Assembly: GCA_963799815.1 (NCBI GenBank)
Contig: CAWCYG010000004.1
Location: 620,001-684,000, forward strand
DNA: 64,000 bases
Direction: 5' to 3'
From: JBDTSW01 sp963799815
Lineage (GTDB): Bacteria; Actinomycetota; Thermoleophilia; Solirubrobacterales; 70-9
Below the pieces are notes generated by a model. That model was not told the origin of the DNA, ran no database searches, and saw only the letters and a program-made list of their open reading frames with translations. Below are positions 17,557 through 25,921 of this stretch, one piece after another. How positions within the stretch are numbered: position 1 is the stretch's first letter; the number at the start of each line of letters is the position of its first letter. Made by a program: the position numbers and the translations under genes.

Positions 17557-18129
17557 ATGGTGCCCCCGAGTTACGAAGAGCCGATGCGAATCGGCGAGGT
17601 CCTAAAGCGTGCCCGCACCCGGCAGGGGATCGACATTCGAACCGTTGAAGATCGGACGAAGATCCGCACCAAGTACCTGCGCGCGCTGGAGGCGGAAGAC
17701 TGGGATGTACTGCCTAGTCCGGCATATGCCAAGGGGTTTCTGAGGACGTACGCCCAGCTCCTCGGGCTCGATGCCGATGCGATCGTCGACGAGTTCCGCG
17801 TGCAGGTGGAGTCCAAGCTCGACGATTCGCACCCGCTGCGGCTGAGCGAGCCAGTGCTCGAGGGCCGCCACAGGCCAGGCGGCCGTGGGCGCGGGCCCAG
17901 ACCGTGGGCGCTGGTCGTGCTGGGCGTGATCGTCGCGATCGGGATCCTGGTGGTGGTGGGCGTGATCGGCGGGGATGAGGACGGCAGGCCAGGCGGCGAG
18001 CGCCGCGGGAGATGTTCGAGGCAAGCAGGACGGCCAGAAGAACCGCAAGGGCAAACAAGCTCAGGGCGGCTCCGGCGCGTCGGGCCAGGCAGAGGAGGAG
18101 CCCGCCCTGCTCCGCCTCACGGTGGATAG
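17557..18129 (+). CDS. RodZ-like HTH_25 membrane protein, N-terminal part (frameshifted)
   Basis: Residues about 10-75 form an HTH_25 domain (RIGEVLKRARTRQGIDI, TKIRTKYLRALEAEDWDVLPSPAYAKGFLRTYAQLLGL), as in cell-shape protein RodZ, followed by a basic stretch and one TM helix (WALVVLGVIVAIGILVVVGVIGG). Beyond residue ~150 the frame turns to Arg/Gly/Pro-rich junk and stops at 18129. The expected C-terminal DUF4115 domain is in the next frame, so a single-base shift splits the gene near 17975-18010. ATG 17584 is an alternative start. It sits between ftsK and cinA as in many actinobacteria. Confidence 0.8.
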   Translation: MVPPSYEEPMRIGEVLKRARTRQGIDIRTVEDRTKIRTKYLRALEAEDWDVLPSPAYAKGFLRTYAQLLGLDADAIVDEFRVQVESKLDDSHPLRLSEPVLEGRHRPGGRGRGPRPWALVVLGVIVAIGILVVVGVIGGDEDGRPGGERRGRCSRQAGRPEEPQGQTSSGRLRRVGPGRGGARPAPPHGG

Positions 18130-18388
18130 CGACGTTCAGATCTGCCTCTTGAGCGGCGCGGGTGAGGTATTGATCGACGGACAGGTCCTGAGCGCCGGCA
18201 CCGAGGAGCAGTTCGAGCGCGACACGTTCGAGCTTCGTTTCCCCTCCGGGTACGAGCGCAGCCAGTTCGGCCTCACCCTCGACGGGTCGCGGGTCAGCTT
18301 GCCCGAATCGGCCCCGAGGGCGGCGTTCGAGCTAGAGCCGGGCTCACCGGCGCGCGAGCTCGATCCGCCCGGCGAGGCCTGTCCGTGA
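17975..18388 (+). pseudogene. RodZ-like C-terminal DUF4115 domain, in the shifted frame
   Basis: The frame reads a Gln/Lys/Gly-rich linker and then a beta-rich domain (RLTVDSDVQICLLSG, EVLIDGQVLSAGTEEQF, ERDTFELRF), the periplasmic DUF4115 domain that normally follows the TM helix of RodZ-like proteins. Its TGA at 18386-18388 overlaps the cinA GTG, consistent with being the true end of the upstream gene. Confidence 0.75.
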
Positions 18389-19665
18389 TCGTGCGCGCGG
18401 GGATCATCGTGACCGGCACCGAGGTGATCACCGGGATCATCGCGGATCGCAACGGCCCCTGGATCTCGAAGCGCCTGGGAGAGCTTGGGGTGGATGTCAC
18501 GCACATCATCAGCGTGGGCGACAGGCCGGAGGACATGGAGGAAGCGCTTCGCTTTCTTGCCTCGCAGGACGCTGAGGTGATCGTCACGAGCGGCGGCCTC
18601 GGACCGACGGCGGACGACCTGACCGCCGAGGTCGTCGCGCGCTACGCGGGGCGCGAGCTGCGCCTGGACGAGGAGATGGAGCGCACGATCGCCGGCATCC
18701 TCGCTTCCTTCGCGAAGCGGATGAAGTTCGATCCGGATGCTCTGCGCATCGCCAATCGCAAGCAGGCGATGGTCCCGGTCGGCGCCACAGCACTCGACCC
18801 GGTCGGCACGGCCCCCGGGCTCGTGGTCCCAGTCGACGATGGGCCGACGGTGATCGTGCTACCGGGGCCGCCTCGAGAGCTTCAGGAGATGTGGCCCGCC
18901 GCCGTGGCCGCCGCGCCCACGCGTGCGGTGCTCGACGGGGCGGAGCCCTACGAGACCGCCTCCCTGCGGCTCTTCGGCATCCCCGAGTCCGAGATCGCGC
19001 AGACGCTGCGTGAGATCGAGCAGGAGATCGATCTCTCCAAGCTCGAGATCACGACCTGCCTGCGGCGCGCCGAGCTCCATGTCGACATCCGACACCGTCC
19101 CGGCGCCGGCGAGGCCCGCGAGCGCGTGGTGGAGGGCATCGTGGCGCGGCACGAGCGTCACCTCTTCTCGCGGGACGGCTCATCGCTCGACGAACAGGTC
19201 GCCGAGCTGCTGCGGAAGGATCACCGGATTGGCCTGGCCGAGTCGTGCACGGCGGGGATGCTCGCCGCCCGGCTCTCCGAGCCGCCGGGGGCCTCGGATT
19301 ACTTGGCCGGCGGGGTGGTGTCCTACTCGAACGACGCCAAGATCGAGCTGCTGGATGTCCCTGCCGAGATGATCGAGACACACGGCGCCGTTTCGCCCGA
19401 GGTCGCCGAGGCCATGGCGGACGGCGCCCTGCGACGGTTCAACGCCGACCTGGCGTGCGGCATCACCGGAATTGCCGGGCCCGGTGGTGGGACCGAGTCG
19501 AAGCCCGTCGGCTATGTGTGCGTCTGCGTCACGGACGACTCGGGAGATGTGCGAGCCCGTGATCTCGTGCTGCCCGGGAACCGGGCCGAGATCCGCGACC
19601 GCGCCTGCACCCTGGCGTTACACCTCCTGCGGCGTCTGCTCCGAGGCGAGGACCTTCCCGTGTGA
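18385..19665 (+). CDS. cinA: CinA-family protein: pyrophosphatase (MoCF-like) plus nicotinamide-nucleotide amidase
   Basis: The 426-residue protein has an N-terminal MoCF/COG1058 domain (GTEVITGIIADRNGPWI, TSGGLGPTADDLT, LPGPPRELQ) and a C-terminal PncC amidase domain (GLAESCTAGMLAARLSEPPGAS, SYSNDAKIELL, GITGIAGPGGGTESKPVG). The family hydrolyses ADP-ribose-type compounds and deamidates NMN in pyridine-nucleotide salvage. GTG 18385 overlaps the preceding stop as GTGA. Placement before recA matches the cinA-recA synteny of many bacteria. Confidence 0.93.
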   Translation: MIVRAGIIVTGTEVITGIIADRNGPWISKRLGELGVDVTHIISVGDRPEDMEEALRFLASQDAEVIVTSGGLGPTADDLTAEVVARYAGRELRLDEEMERTIAGILASFAKRMKFDPDALRIANRKQAMVPVGATALDPVGTAPGLVVPVDDGPTVIVLPGPPRELQEMWPAAVAAAPTRAVLDGAEPYETASLRLFGIPESEIAQTLREIEQEIDLSKLEITTCLRRAELHVDIRHRPGAGEARERVVEGIVARHERHLFSRDGSSLDEQVAELLRKDHRIGLAESCTAGMLAARLSEPPGASDYLAGGVVSYSNDAKIELLDVPAEMIETHGAVSPEVAEAMADGALRRFNADLACGITGIAGPGGGTESKPVGYVCVCVTDDSGDVRARDLVLPGNRAEIRDRACTLALHLLRRLLRGEDLPV

Positions 19666-19775
19666 ATGTGACCAAGACCGGCAGGTCGAGCGGCCCCGCG
19701 CCATGGTCACGCTTTCGTGCTTCCCTGGTTCGGGATTCGGCGCGCTCGTGCCTTGTCTCGCGCCGGTTGCGGGTC

Positions 19776-19781
19776 TAGCGT
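19776..19781 (+). promoter_or_regulatory. -10 box of thpR (leaderless)
   Basis: TAGCGT stands exactly 7 nt before the GTG at 19789 and decides that start over ATG 19717, which lies upstream of the promoter. Confidence 0.5.
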
Positions 19782-19788
19782 CCCGCCG

Positions 19789-20424
19789 GTGCCGGAGCAG
19801 CGACTGAAGAGCCCGCGCGCCCGCCTGTTTGTGGCGCTCGACCTCCCCGATGAGATGCGCACGAGGCTGGCGGCCTGGCAGCTTCGCGAGTGCACGGATG
19901 AGGCGCTTCGACCCGTCGCGCCTGAAGCACTTCACGTGACCCTTTGCTTCCTTCACTACCACCCCGAACGGGTGATCGAACGCATCGCCGCGGTGCTGAG
20001 GGCGGTGGAGCCGCGAGCGGTCGAGATGCGCCTCGAGCGCGAGCCGGTCGCTATCCGCGGCCGCCGGCCGGGCCTGTTCGCGCTCGGAGCGCCGAGCCCA
20101 GAGGCCGAACGGCTCCAGGCCGAGCTGTCGGAGCGGCTTGCAGCTGAGCGCTTATACAAGCCGGAGAAGCGCCCGTTCTGGTCGCACGTGACTGTCGCGA
20201 GGGTCCGTGCGGAGCGGGTTGACGCGGGCGGGTCGAAACGCCGGCGCCGGGGCAAGCCGAGGGTCGTGGAGAGGCCTCCCGGGGAGCTTGCGGAGGAGTT
20301 GTTGCAGCCGTTCGGAGCCGTCCGAGCTGCTCTTTACCGTTCGCATCTTCGGTCGTCCGGCGCTCGGTACGAGCGTCTCGCGACCCTTGAGCTGCCGCCT
20401 GCCACGAGCGGGCGAGAGAGGTAG
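19789..20424 (+). CDS. thpR: RNA 2',3'-cyclic phosphodiesterase (2H phosphoesterase)
   Basis: The 211-residue 2H-family protein shows both HxTx catalytic motifs, HVTL in the N-terminal half and HVTV (SHVTVARVRA) in the C-terminal half, with the opening strand RLFVALDLPDEMR. Family members hydrolyse 2',3'-cyclic phosphates on RNA ends or ligate tRNA halves in vitro. An Arg/Lys-rich insertion (SKRRRRGKPR) follows the second motif. The start is GTG 19789, supported by a -10 box 7 nt upstream. It lies 8 nt before recA and is probably co-transcribed with it. Confidence 0.85.
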   Translation: MPEQRLKSPRARLFVALDLPDEMRTRLAAWQLRECTDEALRPVAPEALHVTLCFLHYHPERVIERIAAVLRAVEPRAVEMRLEREPVAIRGRRPGLFALGAPSPEAERLQAELSERLAAERLYKPEKRPFWSHVTVARVRAERVDAGGSKRRRRGKPRVVERPPGELAEELLQPFGAVRAALYRSHLRSSGARYERLATLELPPATSGRER

Positions 20425-20432
20425 GAGAAGAG

Positions 20433-21584
20433 ATGGCAGAGAAGAAGGCGAACTTGAAGGCGACCGACGCGCAGGCGGCCAAGGAGGCCAAGGCGAAGGA
20501 CTCGGCGCTGCAGGCCGCGGTGACCCACATCGAAAAGCAGTTCGGGCAGGGTTCCGTGATGAAGCTTGGCGACAAGGGCACGGTCGCCGTTGAGGCGATC
20601 CCCACCGGCGCGCTTCCGCTCGACCTCGCGCTCGGCGTTGGCGGAGTACCCCGCGGGCGGATCGTCGAGATCTTCGGCCCGGAGTCCTCCGGAAAGACGA
20701 CGCTCGTCTACCACATCATCGCCGAGGCGCAGGCTCGCGGCGGTGTGTGCGCGTTCGTCGATGCCGAGCATGCGATCGACCCGATCTACGCCAAGCGGAT
20801 CGGCGTCGACGTCGACGAGCTCCTGGTCTCCCAGCCCGACTACGGCGAGCAGGCGCTCGAGATCGTGGACGTGCTCGTGCGCTCCGGCGCGGTCGACGTC
20901 GTCGCGGTCGACTCCGTGGCGGCGCTGACCCCCCGGGTTGAGCTCGAAGGGCAGATGGGGGAGACCCAGGTCGGGCTCCAGGCACGCCTCATGTCGCAGG
21001 CGCTGCGCAAGCTTGCGGGCAACCTCAATCGCTCGAACACGGTCTGCCTGTTTACGAACCAGATCCGGGAGAAGATCGGGGTCATGTTCGGCTCGCCGGA
21101 GACTCAGCCGGGCGGTCGTGCGCTCAAGTTCTACTGCTCGCAGCGTCTTGATATCCGCCGGATCGAGACCCTCAAGGAGGGAACCGAGGCGGTCGGCAAC
21201 AGGGTGCGGGTGAAGGTGGTCAAGAACAAGGTCGCCGCGCCCTTCCGCCAGGCCGAGTTCGACATCGAGTACGGCGCCGGCATCTCCAAGGAGGGTGCCC
21301 TGCTCGACCTGGCGCTCGAGCACGACTTGATCCAGAAGTCAGGCTCGTTCTTCTCCTATGGCGAGCTCCGTCTGGGCCAGGGCCGCAACAACACCAAGCA
21401 GTACCTCGCCGAGAACCCCGAGCTCTTCTCGGAGATCGAGGCGAAGCTGTTCTCGAGCCTCGAGATCGAGCGGCCCAGCCTGCCGACCGAGGCGCCGGTG
21501 GAGATACCGAAGGCCAACGACGCCAAGACGGAGACGGCCAAGACAGCGACCGCCGAGCCTGAGCCTGAGAGGAAGGCCGCGTAG
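20433..21584 (+). CDS. recA: Recombinase RecA
   Basis: RecA is the homologous recombination and SOS co-protease filament protein. The 383-residue protein carries Walker A GPESSGKTT, Walker B VVAVDSVAAL, the L1 and L2 loops (EGQMGETQVGLQARLMSQALR, TNQIREKIGVMFGSPETQPGG) and ends in a long Lys/Glu/Thr-rich acidic tail. ATG 20433 has AGGAGAAG just upstream. No LexA-type (SOS) box was recognised before it, but the search was by eye. Confidence 0.98.
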   Translation: MAEKKANLKATDAQAAKEAKAKDSALQAAVTHIEKQFGQGSVMKLGDKGTVAVEAIPTGALPLDLALGVGGVPRGRIVEIFGPESSGKTTLVYHIIAEAQARGGVCAFVDAEHAIDPIYAKRIGVDVDELLVSQPDYGEQALEIVDVLVRSGAVDVVAVDSVAALTPRVELEGQMGETQVGLQARLMSQALRKLAGNLNRSNTVCLFTNQIREKIGVMFGSPETQPGGRALKFYCSQRLDIRRIETLKEGTEAVGNRVRVKVVKNKVAAPFRQAEFDIEYGAGISKEGALLDLALEHDLIQKSGSFFSYGELRLGQGRNNTKQYLAENPELFSEIEAKLFSSLEIERPSLPTEAPVEIPKANDAKTETAKTATAEPEPERKAA

Positions 21585-21620
21585 ATGACTGACTCCTCCG
21601 GGTAGGCGCGACTGGGGTCC

Positions 21621-22118
21621 ATGGACGGAGCATCCCCGCCCCAGCACCCAGGGCAGGAGCCGGACCGCGAGCGGCAGGCGTTCGAGCGCGGGTTGGCTGC
21701 GATTCGCCGCCGTGAGCGCGGGACGGCCGAGCTCGCCGCGTGGCTGGCCGAGCGGGACTTCTCGCCGGCGGAAGTGAGCGCGGCGATTGCGCGACTCACC
21801 GAGGTGGGCGAGTTGGATGACCGCCGCTTCGCGATCCGCTTCACCGAGGACAAGCGTGATCTGCGCGGGTGGGGGCCGCAGCGGATCCGCGACGGCCTGG
21901 TCGTCCGCGGCATCCCAAGCGAGCTCATCGAGGCGGCCCTCGGCGCCGATGACCACGGCGCTGAGCTCGCCCGCGCCCAAGGGCTCCTGGCGAAGCGAGC
22001 GGAGGTGCTCACGAGTGACGTTGAGCGCCGCCGGGCGCTCGCCTTCCTGACCCGTCGCGGCTATGACCTTGAGCTGGCCTACGAGGCAATCCGTCGTCAG
22101 GGGCGAGAGGCGGCATGA
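21621..22118 (+). CDS. recX: Regulatory protein RecX
   Basis: RecX inhibits RecA filaments. The 165-residue protein consists of the usual three-helix repeats (AFERGLAAIRRRERGTAELAAWL, VGELDDRRFAIRFTEDKRDLRGWGPQRI, ERRRALAFLTRRGYDLELAYEAI). It follows recA by 36 nt, the standard order. ATG 21621 is the best start; the first RecX repeat begins about 20 residues in. Confidence 0.9.
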   Translation: MDGASPPQHPGQEPDRERQAFERGLAAIRRRERGTAELAAWLAERDFSPAEVSAAIARLTEVGELDDRRFAIRFTEDKRDLRGWGPQRIRDGLVVRGIPSELIEAALGADDHGAELARAQGLLAKRAEVLTSDVERRRALAFLTRRGYDLELAYEAIRRQGREAA

Positions 22119-22429
22119 GCGATACGATTCCCAGGCGGCATACCCAGCCGCCCGGAAACTCAGAGAACCGGCTGTTGCCAGCCAAACCGAGAACTCAGAC
22201 CTTGAACCAGAAACCTTACGACCGATTCGCCAAGCGGAGGAGGTGCCGGGCCTAGGGCCCCACCACGGCGAAGAGATCCTCCGCCGGACGCTCGATGTGA
22301 TGCGACGCGGAGGTGGGCGACATCCGACCCATGCGTTTCTGAGGCGGCGAGCACGCCGTTGGCGCCCACGCGGCGCTTCGATGAGACGACGAGGAGGGGC
22401 CGGCCACGCGGCCGGCGGAGAGGAAACGG
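22119..22429 (+). other. 311-nt intergenic region between recX and rny
   Basis: No supported gene was found on either strand; open frames crossing it have no recognisable protein features. It contains GGGCC-TAG-GGCCC around 22246-22262 and a perfect hairpin abutting the rny ribosome-binding site. It may be a long regulated rny leader. Confidence 0.5.
22399..22416 (+). promoter_or_regulatory. GC hairpin just before the rny ribosome-binding site
   Basis: GCCGGCC (22399-22405) and GGCCGGC (22410-22416) form a perfect 7-bp stem with loop ACGC. The ribosome-binding site GGAGAGG follows and ATG is at 22430. The arrangement closely resembles the pnp leader. Confidence 0.55.
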
Positions 22430-23854
22430 ATGGCCACACGCGCCCTTTGGTTGCCCTGGCGGCGGCGAGACGACGCGGCGAGCACGGTCGAGCCCCGCGC
22501 GGGACGCCTGGGAAGCGACGCCGTCCCGCCTCCGGACGAGCTGCGAGCGCGCCGCGAGGAGATCGCCCGCATGGAGGAACGAGCGCTTCGCAACAGCGAG
22601 TCGCTCGAGGCTCAGCGCGCTGACCTCGATCGCCGTGCGCACGCACTCGAGGACCGCGAGCGCAACCTCGCGAGTCAGCTCGATGAGCTGAAGCGCTCAA
22701 AGCGCGTGCAGCGCCGCGAGCTCGAGCGGATCTCCACGCTCACCGCGGCACAGGCGAAGCAGCTGCTTGTCGCCGAAATCGAGCAGGAAGCCCGTCAGCA
22801 GGCCGGATTGCGGTTGCTGGAGATCGAGGAGGAGACCAAGCTGGAGGCCGAGCGCCGGGCGCGCAGCATCCTCTCCGTCGCCATGCAGCGCCTGGCCGCC
22901 ATCCACGCGAGCGAGTCCACCACGCGCCTGGTGGAGCTCCCCAGCGACGAGATGAAGGGCCGGATCATCGGTCGTGACGGCCGCAACATCCGCGTCCTTG
23001 AGGCGGTCACCGGAGTCGACGTCATCATCGATGAGACGCCCTCCGCCGTCATGCTGTCGAGCTTCGACGGCGTGCGCCGCGAGGTCGCCCGGATCACCCT
23101 CGAGCGCCTGATCGCCGACGGGCGCATCCAGCCCGCGCTGATCGAGGAGACCTATGAGGCGGCCAAGGACGAGATCGAGACTCACATCGTCGAGCAGGGC
23201 GAGCGCGCCGCGCTCGAGGCACGCGTCCCCGGCCTGCACCCGGAATTGATCCAGCTCCTTGGCCGACTTCGCTATCGGACCAGCTATGGCCAGAATGTGT
23301 TGGACCACCTGGTCGAGACCTCGACGCTCGCAGCGATGATGGCCAGTGAGCTCGGGGCCTCGGTGGATACCGCCCGCCGAGCCGCCCTGCTCCACGACAT
23401 CGGCAAGGCTGTCACGCATGAGGTGGAGGGTCCGCACGCGCTGGTTGGCGGGAAGATGGCGCGCCGCCTGGGGGAGACGGAGGCAGTGGCCCACGCGATG
23501 GAGGCACACCACAACGAGGTTGCGCCCCGCACGGTCGAGGCCGTGATCGTGCAAGCGTCGGATGCCCTCTCCGGCGCGCGGCCCGGAGCCCGCGGCGACT
23601 CGCTCGAGCAGTACGTAGCTCGGCTCCGTGACCTGGAGGTGATCGCCGCGCGCCATGCAGGCGTCGAGCAGGTCTTCGCGATGCGAGCAGGCCGCGAGCT
23701 GAGGGTGATCGTCGACCCCGGCGAGGTCGATGACGAGTCCGCGGCGCTCATCTCGCACGAGATCGCAGCGGCGATCAAGGACGAGATGGAGTACCCGGGC
23801 CGAATCAAGATCACGGTCATCCGAGAGTCGCGATCAACGTCGTTCGCGGATTGA
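22430..23854 (+). CDS. rny: Ribonuclease Y (without N-terminal membrane anchor)
   Basis: RNase Y is the endonuclease that initiates mRNA decay. The 474-residue protein has a coiled coil (about 35-145), a KH domain (LPSDEMKGRIIGRDGRNIRVLE), an HD domain with catalytic LLHDIGK, and AHHNEV and YPGRIKITVIRE blocks. The usual first transmembrane helix is absent: the N-terminus is MATRALWLPWRRRDD, and the frame is closed by a stop near 22382 without any hydrophobic stretch. It may therefore be cytosolic or peripheral. The order recA-recX-rny-miaB supports the call. Confidence 0.94.
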   Translation: MATRALWLPWRRRDDAASTVEPRAGRLGSDAVPPPDELRARREEIARMEERALRNSESLEAQRADLDRRAHALEDRERNLASQLDELKRSKRVQRRELERISTLTAAQAKQLLVAEIEQEARQQAGLRLLEIEEETKLEAERRARSILSVAMQRLAAIHASESTTRLVELPSDEMKGRIIGRDGRNIRVLEAVTGVDVIIDETPSAVMLSSFDGVRREVARITLERLIADGRIQPALIEETYEAAKDEIETHIVEQGERAALEARVPGLHPELIQLLGRLRYRTSYGQNVLDHLVETSTLAAMMASELGASVDTARRAALLHDIGKAVTHEVEGPHALVGGKMARRLGETEAVAHAMEAHHNEVAPRTVEAVIVQASDALSGARPGARGDSLEQYVARLRDLEVIAARHAGVEQVFAMRAGRELRVIVDPGEVDDESAALISHEIAAAIKDEMEYPGRIKITVIRESRSTSFAD

Positions 23855-23911
23855 TCGCCGGAGCCGTTTGCACGGGTCGGTGACCCCTCACGACCCGGCG
23901 TCCTCGATAGA

Positions 23912-23917
23912 TAGGAT
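23912..23917 (+). promoter_or_regulatory. -10 box of the cytochrome c gene (leaderless)
   Basis: TAGGAT is 8 nt before ATG 23926; no ribosome-binding site is present. Confidence 0.5.
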
Positions 23918-23925
23918 CGCCCCAG

Positions 23926-24213
23926 ATGGAGAACGAAACCGTCTTTTACGTCCTCGGGCTCGGCCTCACGGCGATGGCCATCGTCGTCGCGTTCATCGGC
24001 CTGCGGATGAAGAACTTCCCGCCGTCGAAGCCGGTCCTGTTCGCGGGCGTGCTGGGATTCATGCTCGTCGTCGGGGGTACGGCGACGTTCGCCTGGCGTG
24101 GTGCTGAGGATGAGCAGGCGCACCGCGACGCCGAGATCGCGGCCGGCGAGCTGCCCTCGCCCGAGGAGGTTCGGGAAGAGATGATCACGGCGATCGCAGG
24201 AGTCCGAGGATGA
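23926..24213 (+). CDS. Membrane-anchored c-type cytochrome, N-terminal part (frameshifted)
   Basis: The 95-residue product has two hydrophobic segments (about residues 7-27 and 39-58: VLGLGLTAMAIVVAFIGLRM and PVLFAGVLGFMLVVGGTATFAW) followed by a charged Glu-rich linker, then stops at 24213. The heme-binding domain follows in the next frame. I infer one gene split by a single-base shift between 24184 and 24213: in the second frame the linker continues as EDEAQGETPPDEEGGE and runs into the CxxCH domain. Confidence 0.7.
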   Translation: MENETVFYVLGLGLTAMAIVVAFIGLRMKNFPPSKPVLFAGVLGFMLVVGGTATFAWRGAEDEQAHRDAEIAAGELPSPEEVREEMITAIAGVRG

Positions 24214-24277
24214 AGCCCAGGGCGAGACGCCGCCGGACGAAGAGGGCGGAGAGACCGTCGCGATCGACGGCGCAGCG

Positions 24278-24535
24278 GTGTTCGAGGAGGCCGGGTGCGG
24301 CAGCTGCCACGCGCTCGAGGCCGCCGGCGCCGACGGCGACGTTGGACCCGACCTTGACGCCGTGCTTCTCGACAAGGACGTCGCCTTCATCGAGGAGTCG
24401 ATCGTGGATCCGACGGCGGAGATCGAGCCTGGGTTCAACCCCGTCATGCCCGCGGACTACTCAACGCAGCTCGAGCCGGCCGAGTTGGAAGCGCTCGTGC
24501 AGTTCATCGCCGAGTCGGTCGGCGCCAAGGGCTGA
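24278..24535 (+). CDS. Cytochrome c heme domain (C-terminal part of the split gene)
   Basis: The frame reads FEEAGCGSCHALEAAG with a CxxCH heme site, then DVGPDLDAVL, a VDPTAEIEPGFNPVMP segment with the likely axial methionine (VMP), and a final helix ELEALVQFIAES: a compact class I cytochrome c domain. GTG 24278 is the formal start, but homologous sequence extends upstream to about 24190 in this frame, joining the membrane part. The protein would sit on the outer face of the membrane and pass electrons to a respiratory oxidase. Confidence 0.75.
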   Translation: MFEEAGCGSCHALEAAGADGDVGPDLDAVLLDKDVAFIEESIVDPTAEIEPGFNPVMPADYSTQLEPAELEALVQFIAESVGAKG

Positions 24536-24573
24536 TCGCACCCATTGCCTGGGCCGACCGCGGCTCCCAGACC

Positions 24574-24579
24574 TACAAT
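24574..24579 (+). promoter_or_regulatory. -10 box of miaB (leaderless)
   Basis: TACAAT, a near-consensus -10, is exactly 7 nt before GTG 24587. This fixes the start of miaB. Confidence 0.6.
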
Positions 24580-24586
24580 CAGCGCC

Positions 24587-25912
24587 GTGAAGGGCAAGCG
24601 CTTTCACGTAACCACCTTCGGCTGCCAGATGAACGAGCACGACTCGGAGCGGATGAAGGGCATGCTCGCAGCGCTGGGGTACGCGGAGGCCGAGGGTCGC
24701 TCTGACGCGGACCTCATCCTCTTCAATACGTGCTCCATCCGTGAGTCGGCGGACTCCAGGTTCATCGCGCACCTCGGCGAGGCGAAGCGGCTCAAGTCGG
24801 AGGACCCCGAGCGAGTCGTGGGAGTGGGCGGATGCTGGGCGCAGTCGGTGAAGGACGAGGTGTTCGAGCGCTTCCCCTTCGTGGACGTTGCGTTCGGGCC
24901 CGGTCAGATCCACCGGCTCGCCGAGTTCCTGAACTCCGAATCCCTGACCGCCCAGGGCTACTTCGAGTTCGAGGACTTCTCCGGCCATCTGCCGGTGAAG
25001 CGTGCGCGTGAGTTCCAGGGCTGGGTGCAGATCTCGCAGGGCTGCAACTGCCGCTGTTCCTACTGCATCGTGCCCTCCACTCGCGGCCGCGAGGAGAGCC
25101 GCCCGCCGGGCGAGCTGATCGCGGAGGTCGAGTTGCTTGCGGCCGACGGCGTCCGCGAGGTGACCCTTTTGGGCCAGAACGTGAACTCCTACGGCCGCGA
25201 CCTGCCGAAGGGCGAGCGCATTCGCTTCTCGGACCTGCTGGGCATGATCGACGCGATCGAGGGGATCGAGCGGATCCGGTACACGAGCCCCCATCCCAAG
25301 GACATGCGGGAGGACGTCGTCCGCGCGCACGCCGAGCTGCCGGCGCTCTGCGAGCACATTCACCTGCCGCTGCAATCCGGCTCGAGCACGATCCTGAAGC
25401 GCATGCGGCGCACGTATAACCGCGAGCGCTACATGGACAGGGTGGCGTTGATTTGCGAGCACGTTCCTGACTGCGCGCTGACGACAGACATCATCGTCGG
25501 GTTCCCAGGCGAGACCGATGAGGACTTCGAGGCCACGCTCGAAGTCGTCGACGAGGTCGGCTACGACAGCGCCTTTACCTTTATCTTCTCGCCGCGGCGC
25601 GGCACCGAGGCGGCCGAGCTCGATGGCCAGGTCTCCCACGCGATCAAGCGGGAGCGCATGGGGCGCCTGGTGGAGCTCGTCCAGCGACGCGCACGCGAGC
25701 GGGCGCAGCGCTTTGTGGGCCGCACCATGGAGGTGCTCGTCGAGGGGCCCAGCCGCACCGATGCCTCGCGCCTGCGCGGGCGCACCCGCCACAACAAGAC
25801 GGTGAACTTCGACGGCACCGCCGAAGCCGGCGAGCTGGTGCAGGTCGAGATCACCGCGGCGACCTCGCAGACACTCAGCGGCCACGAAGAGCTGCTGAGC
25901 CGCGTCGCCTAG
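24587..25912 (+). CDS. miaB: tRNA-2-methylthio-N6-dimethylallyladenosine synthase MiaB
   Basis: MiaB is a radical-SAM methylthiotransferase acting on i6A37. The N-terminal UPF0004 domain has cysteines in TFGCQMNEHDSERM, NTCSIRE and GGCWAQ (second iron-sulfur cluster). The radical SAM motif CxxxCxxC is in GCNCRCSYCIVPSTRGRE, and a TRAM domain ends the protein (RFVGRTMEVLVEG onward). Starting at GTG 24587 gives 441 residues. Its partner miaA follows within 10 nt. Confidence 0.95.
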   Translation: MKGKRFHVTTFGCQMNEHDSERMKGMLAALGYAEAEGRSDADLILFNTCSIRESADSRFIAHLGEAKRLKSEDPERVVGVGGCWAQSVKDEVFERFPFVDVAFGPGQIHRLAEFLNSESLTAQGYFEFEDFSGHLPVKRAREFQGWVQISQGCNCRCSYCIVPSTRGREESRPPGELIAEVELLAADGVREVTLLGQNVNSYGRDLPKGERIRFSDLLGMIDAIEGIERIRYTSPHPKDMREDVVRAHAELPALCEHIHLPLQSGSSTILKRMRRTYNRERYMDRVALICEHVPDCALTTDIIVGFPGETDEDFEATLEVVDEVGYDSAFTFIFSPRRGTEAAELDGQVSHAIKRERMGRLVELVQRRARERAQRFVGRTMEVLVEGPSRTDASRLRGRTRHNKTVNFDGTAEAGELVQVEITAATSQTLSGHEELLSRVA

Positions 25913-25921
25913 CGCCGACCC

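Noticed and set aside
22063..22642. Possible small genes in the recX-rny gap on either strand
   Set aside because: They overlap recX or rny heavily and are Arg-rich without hydrophobic periodicity or motifs; described only as an intergenic leader.
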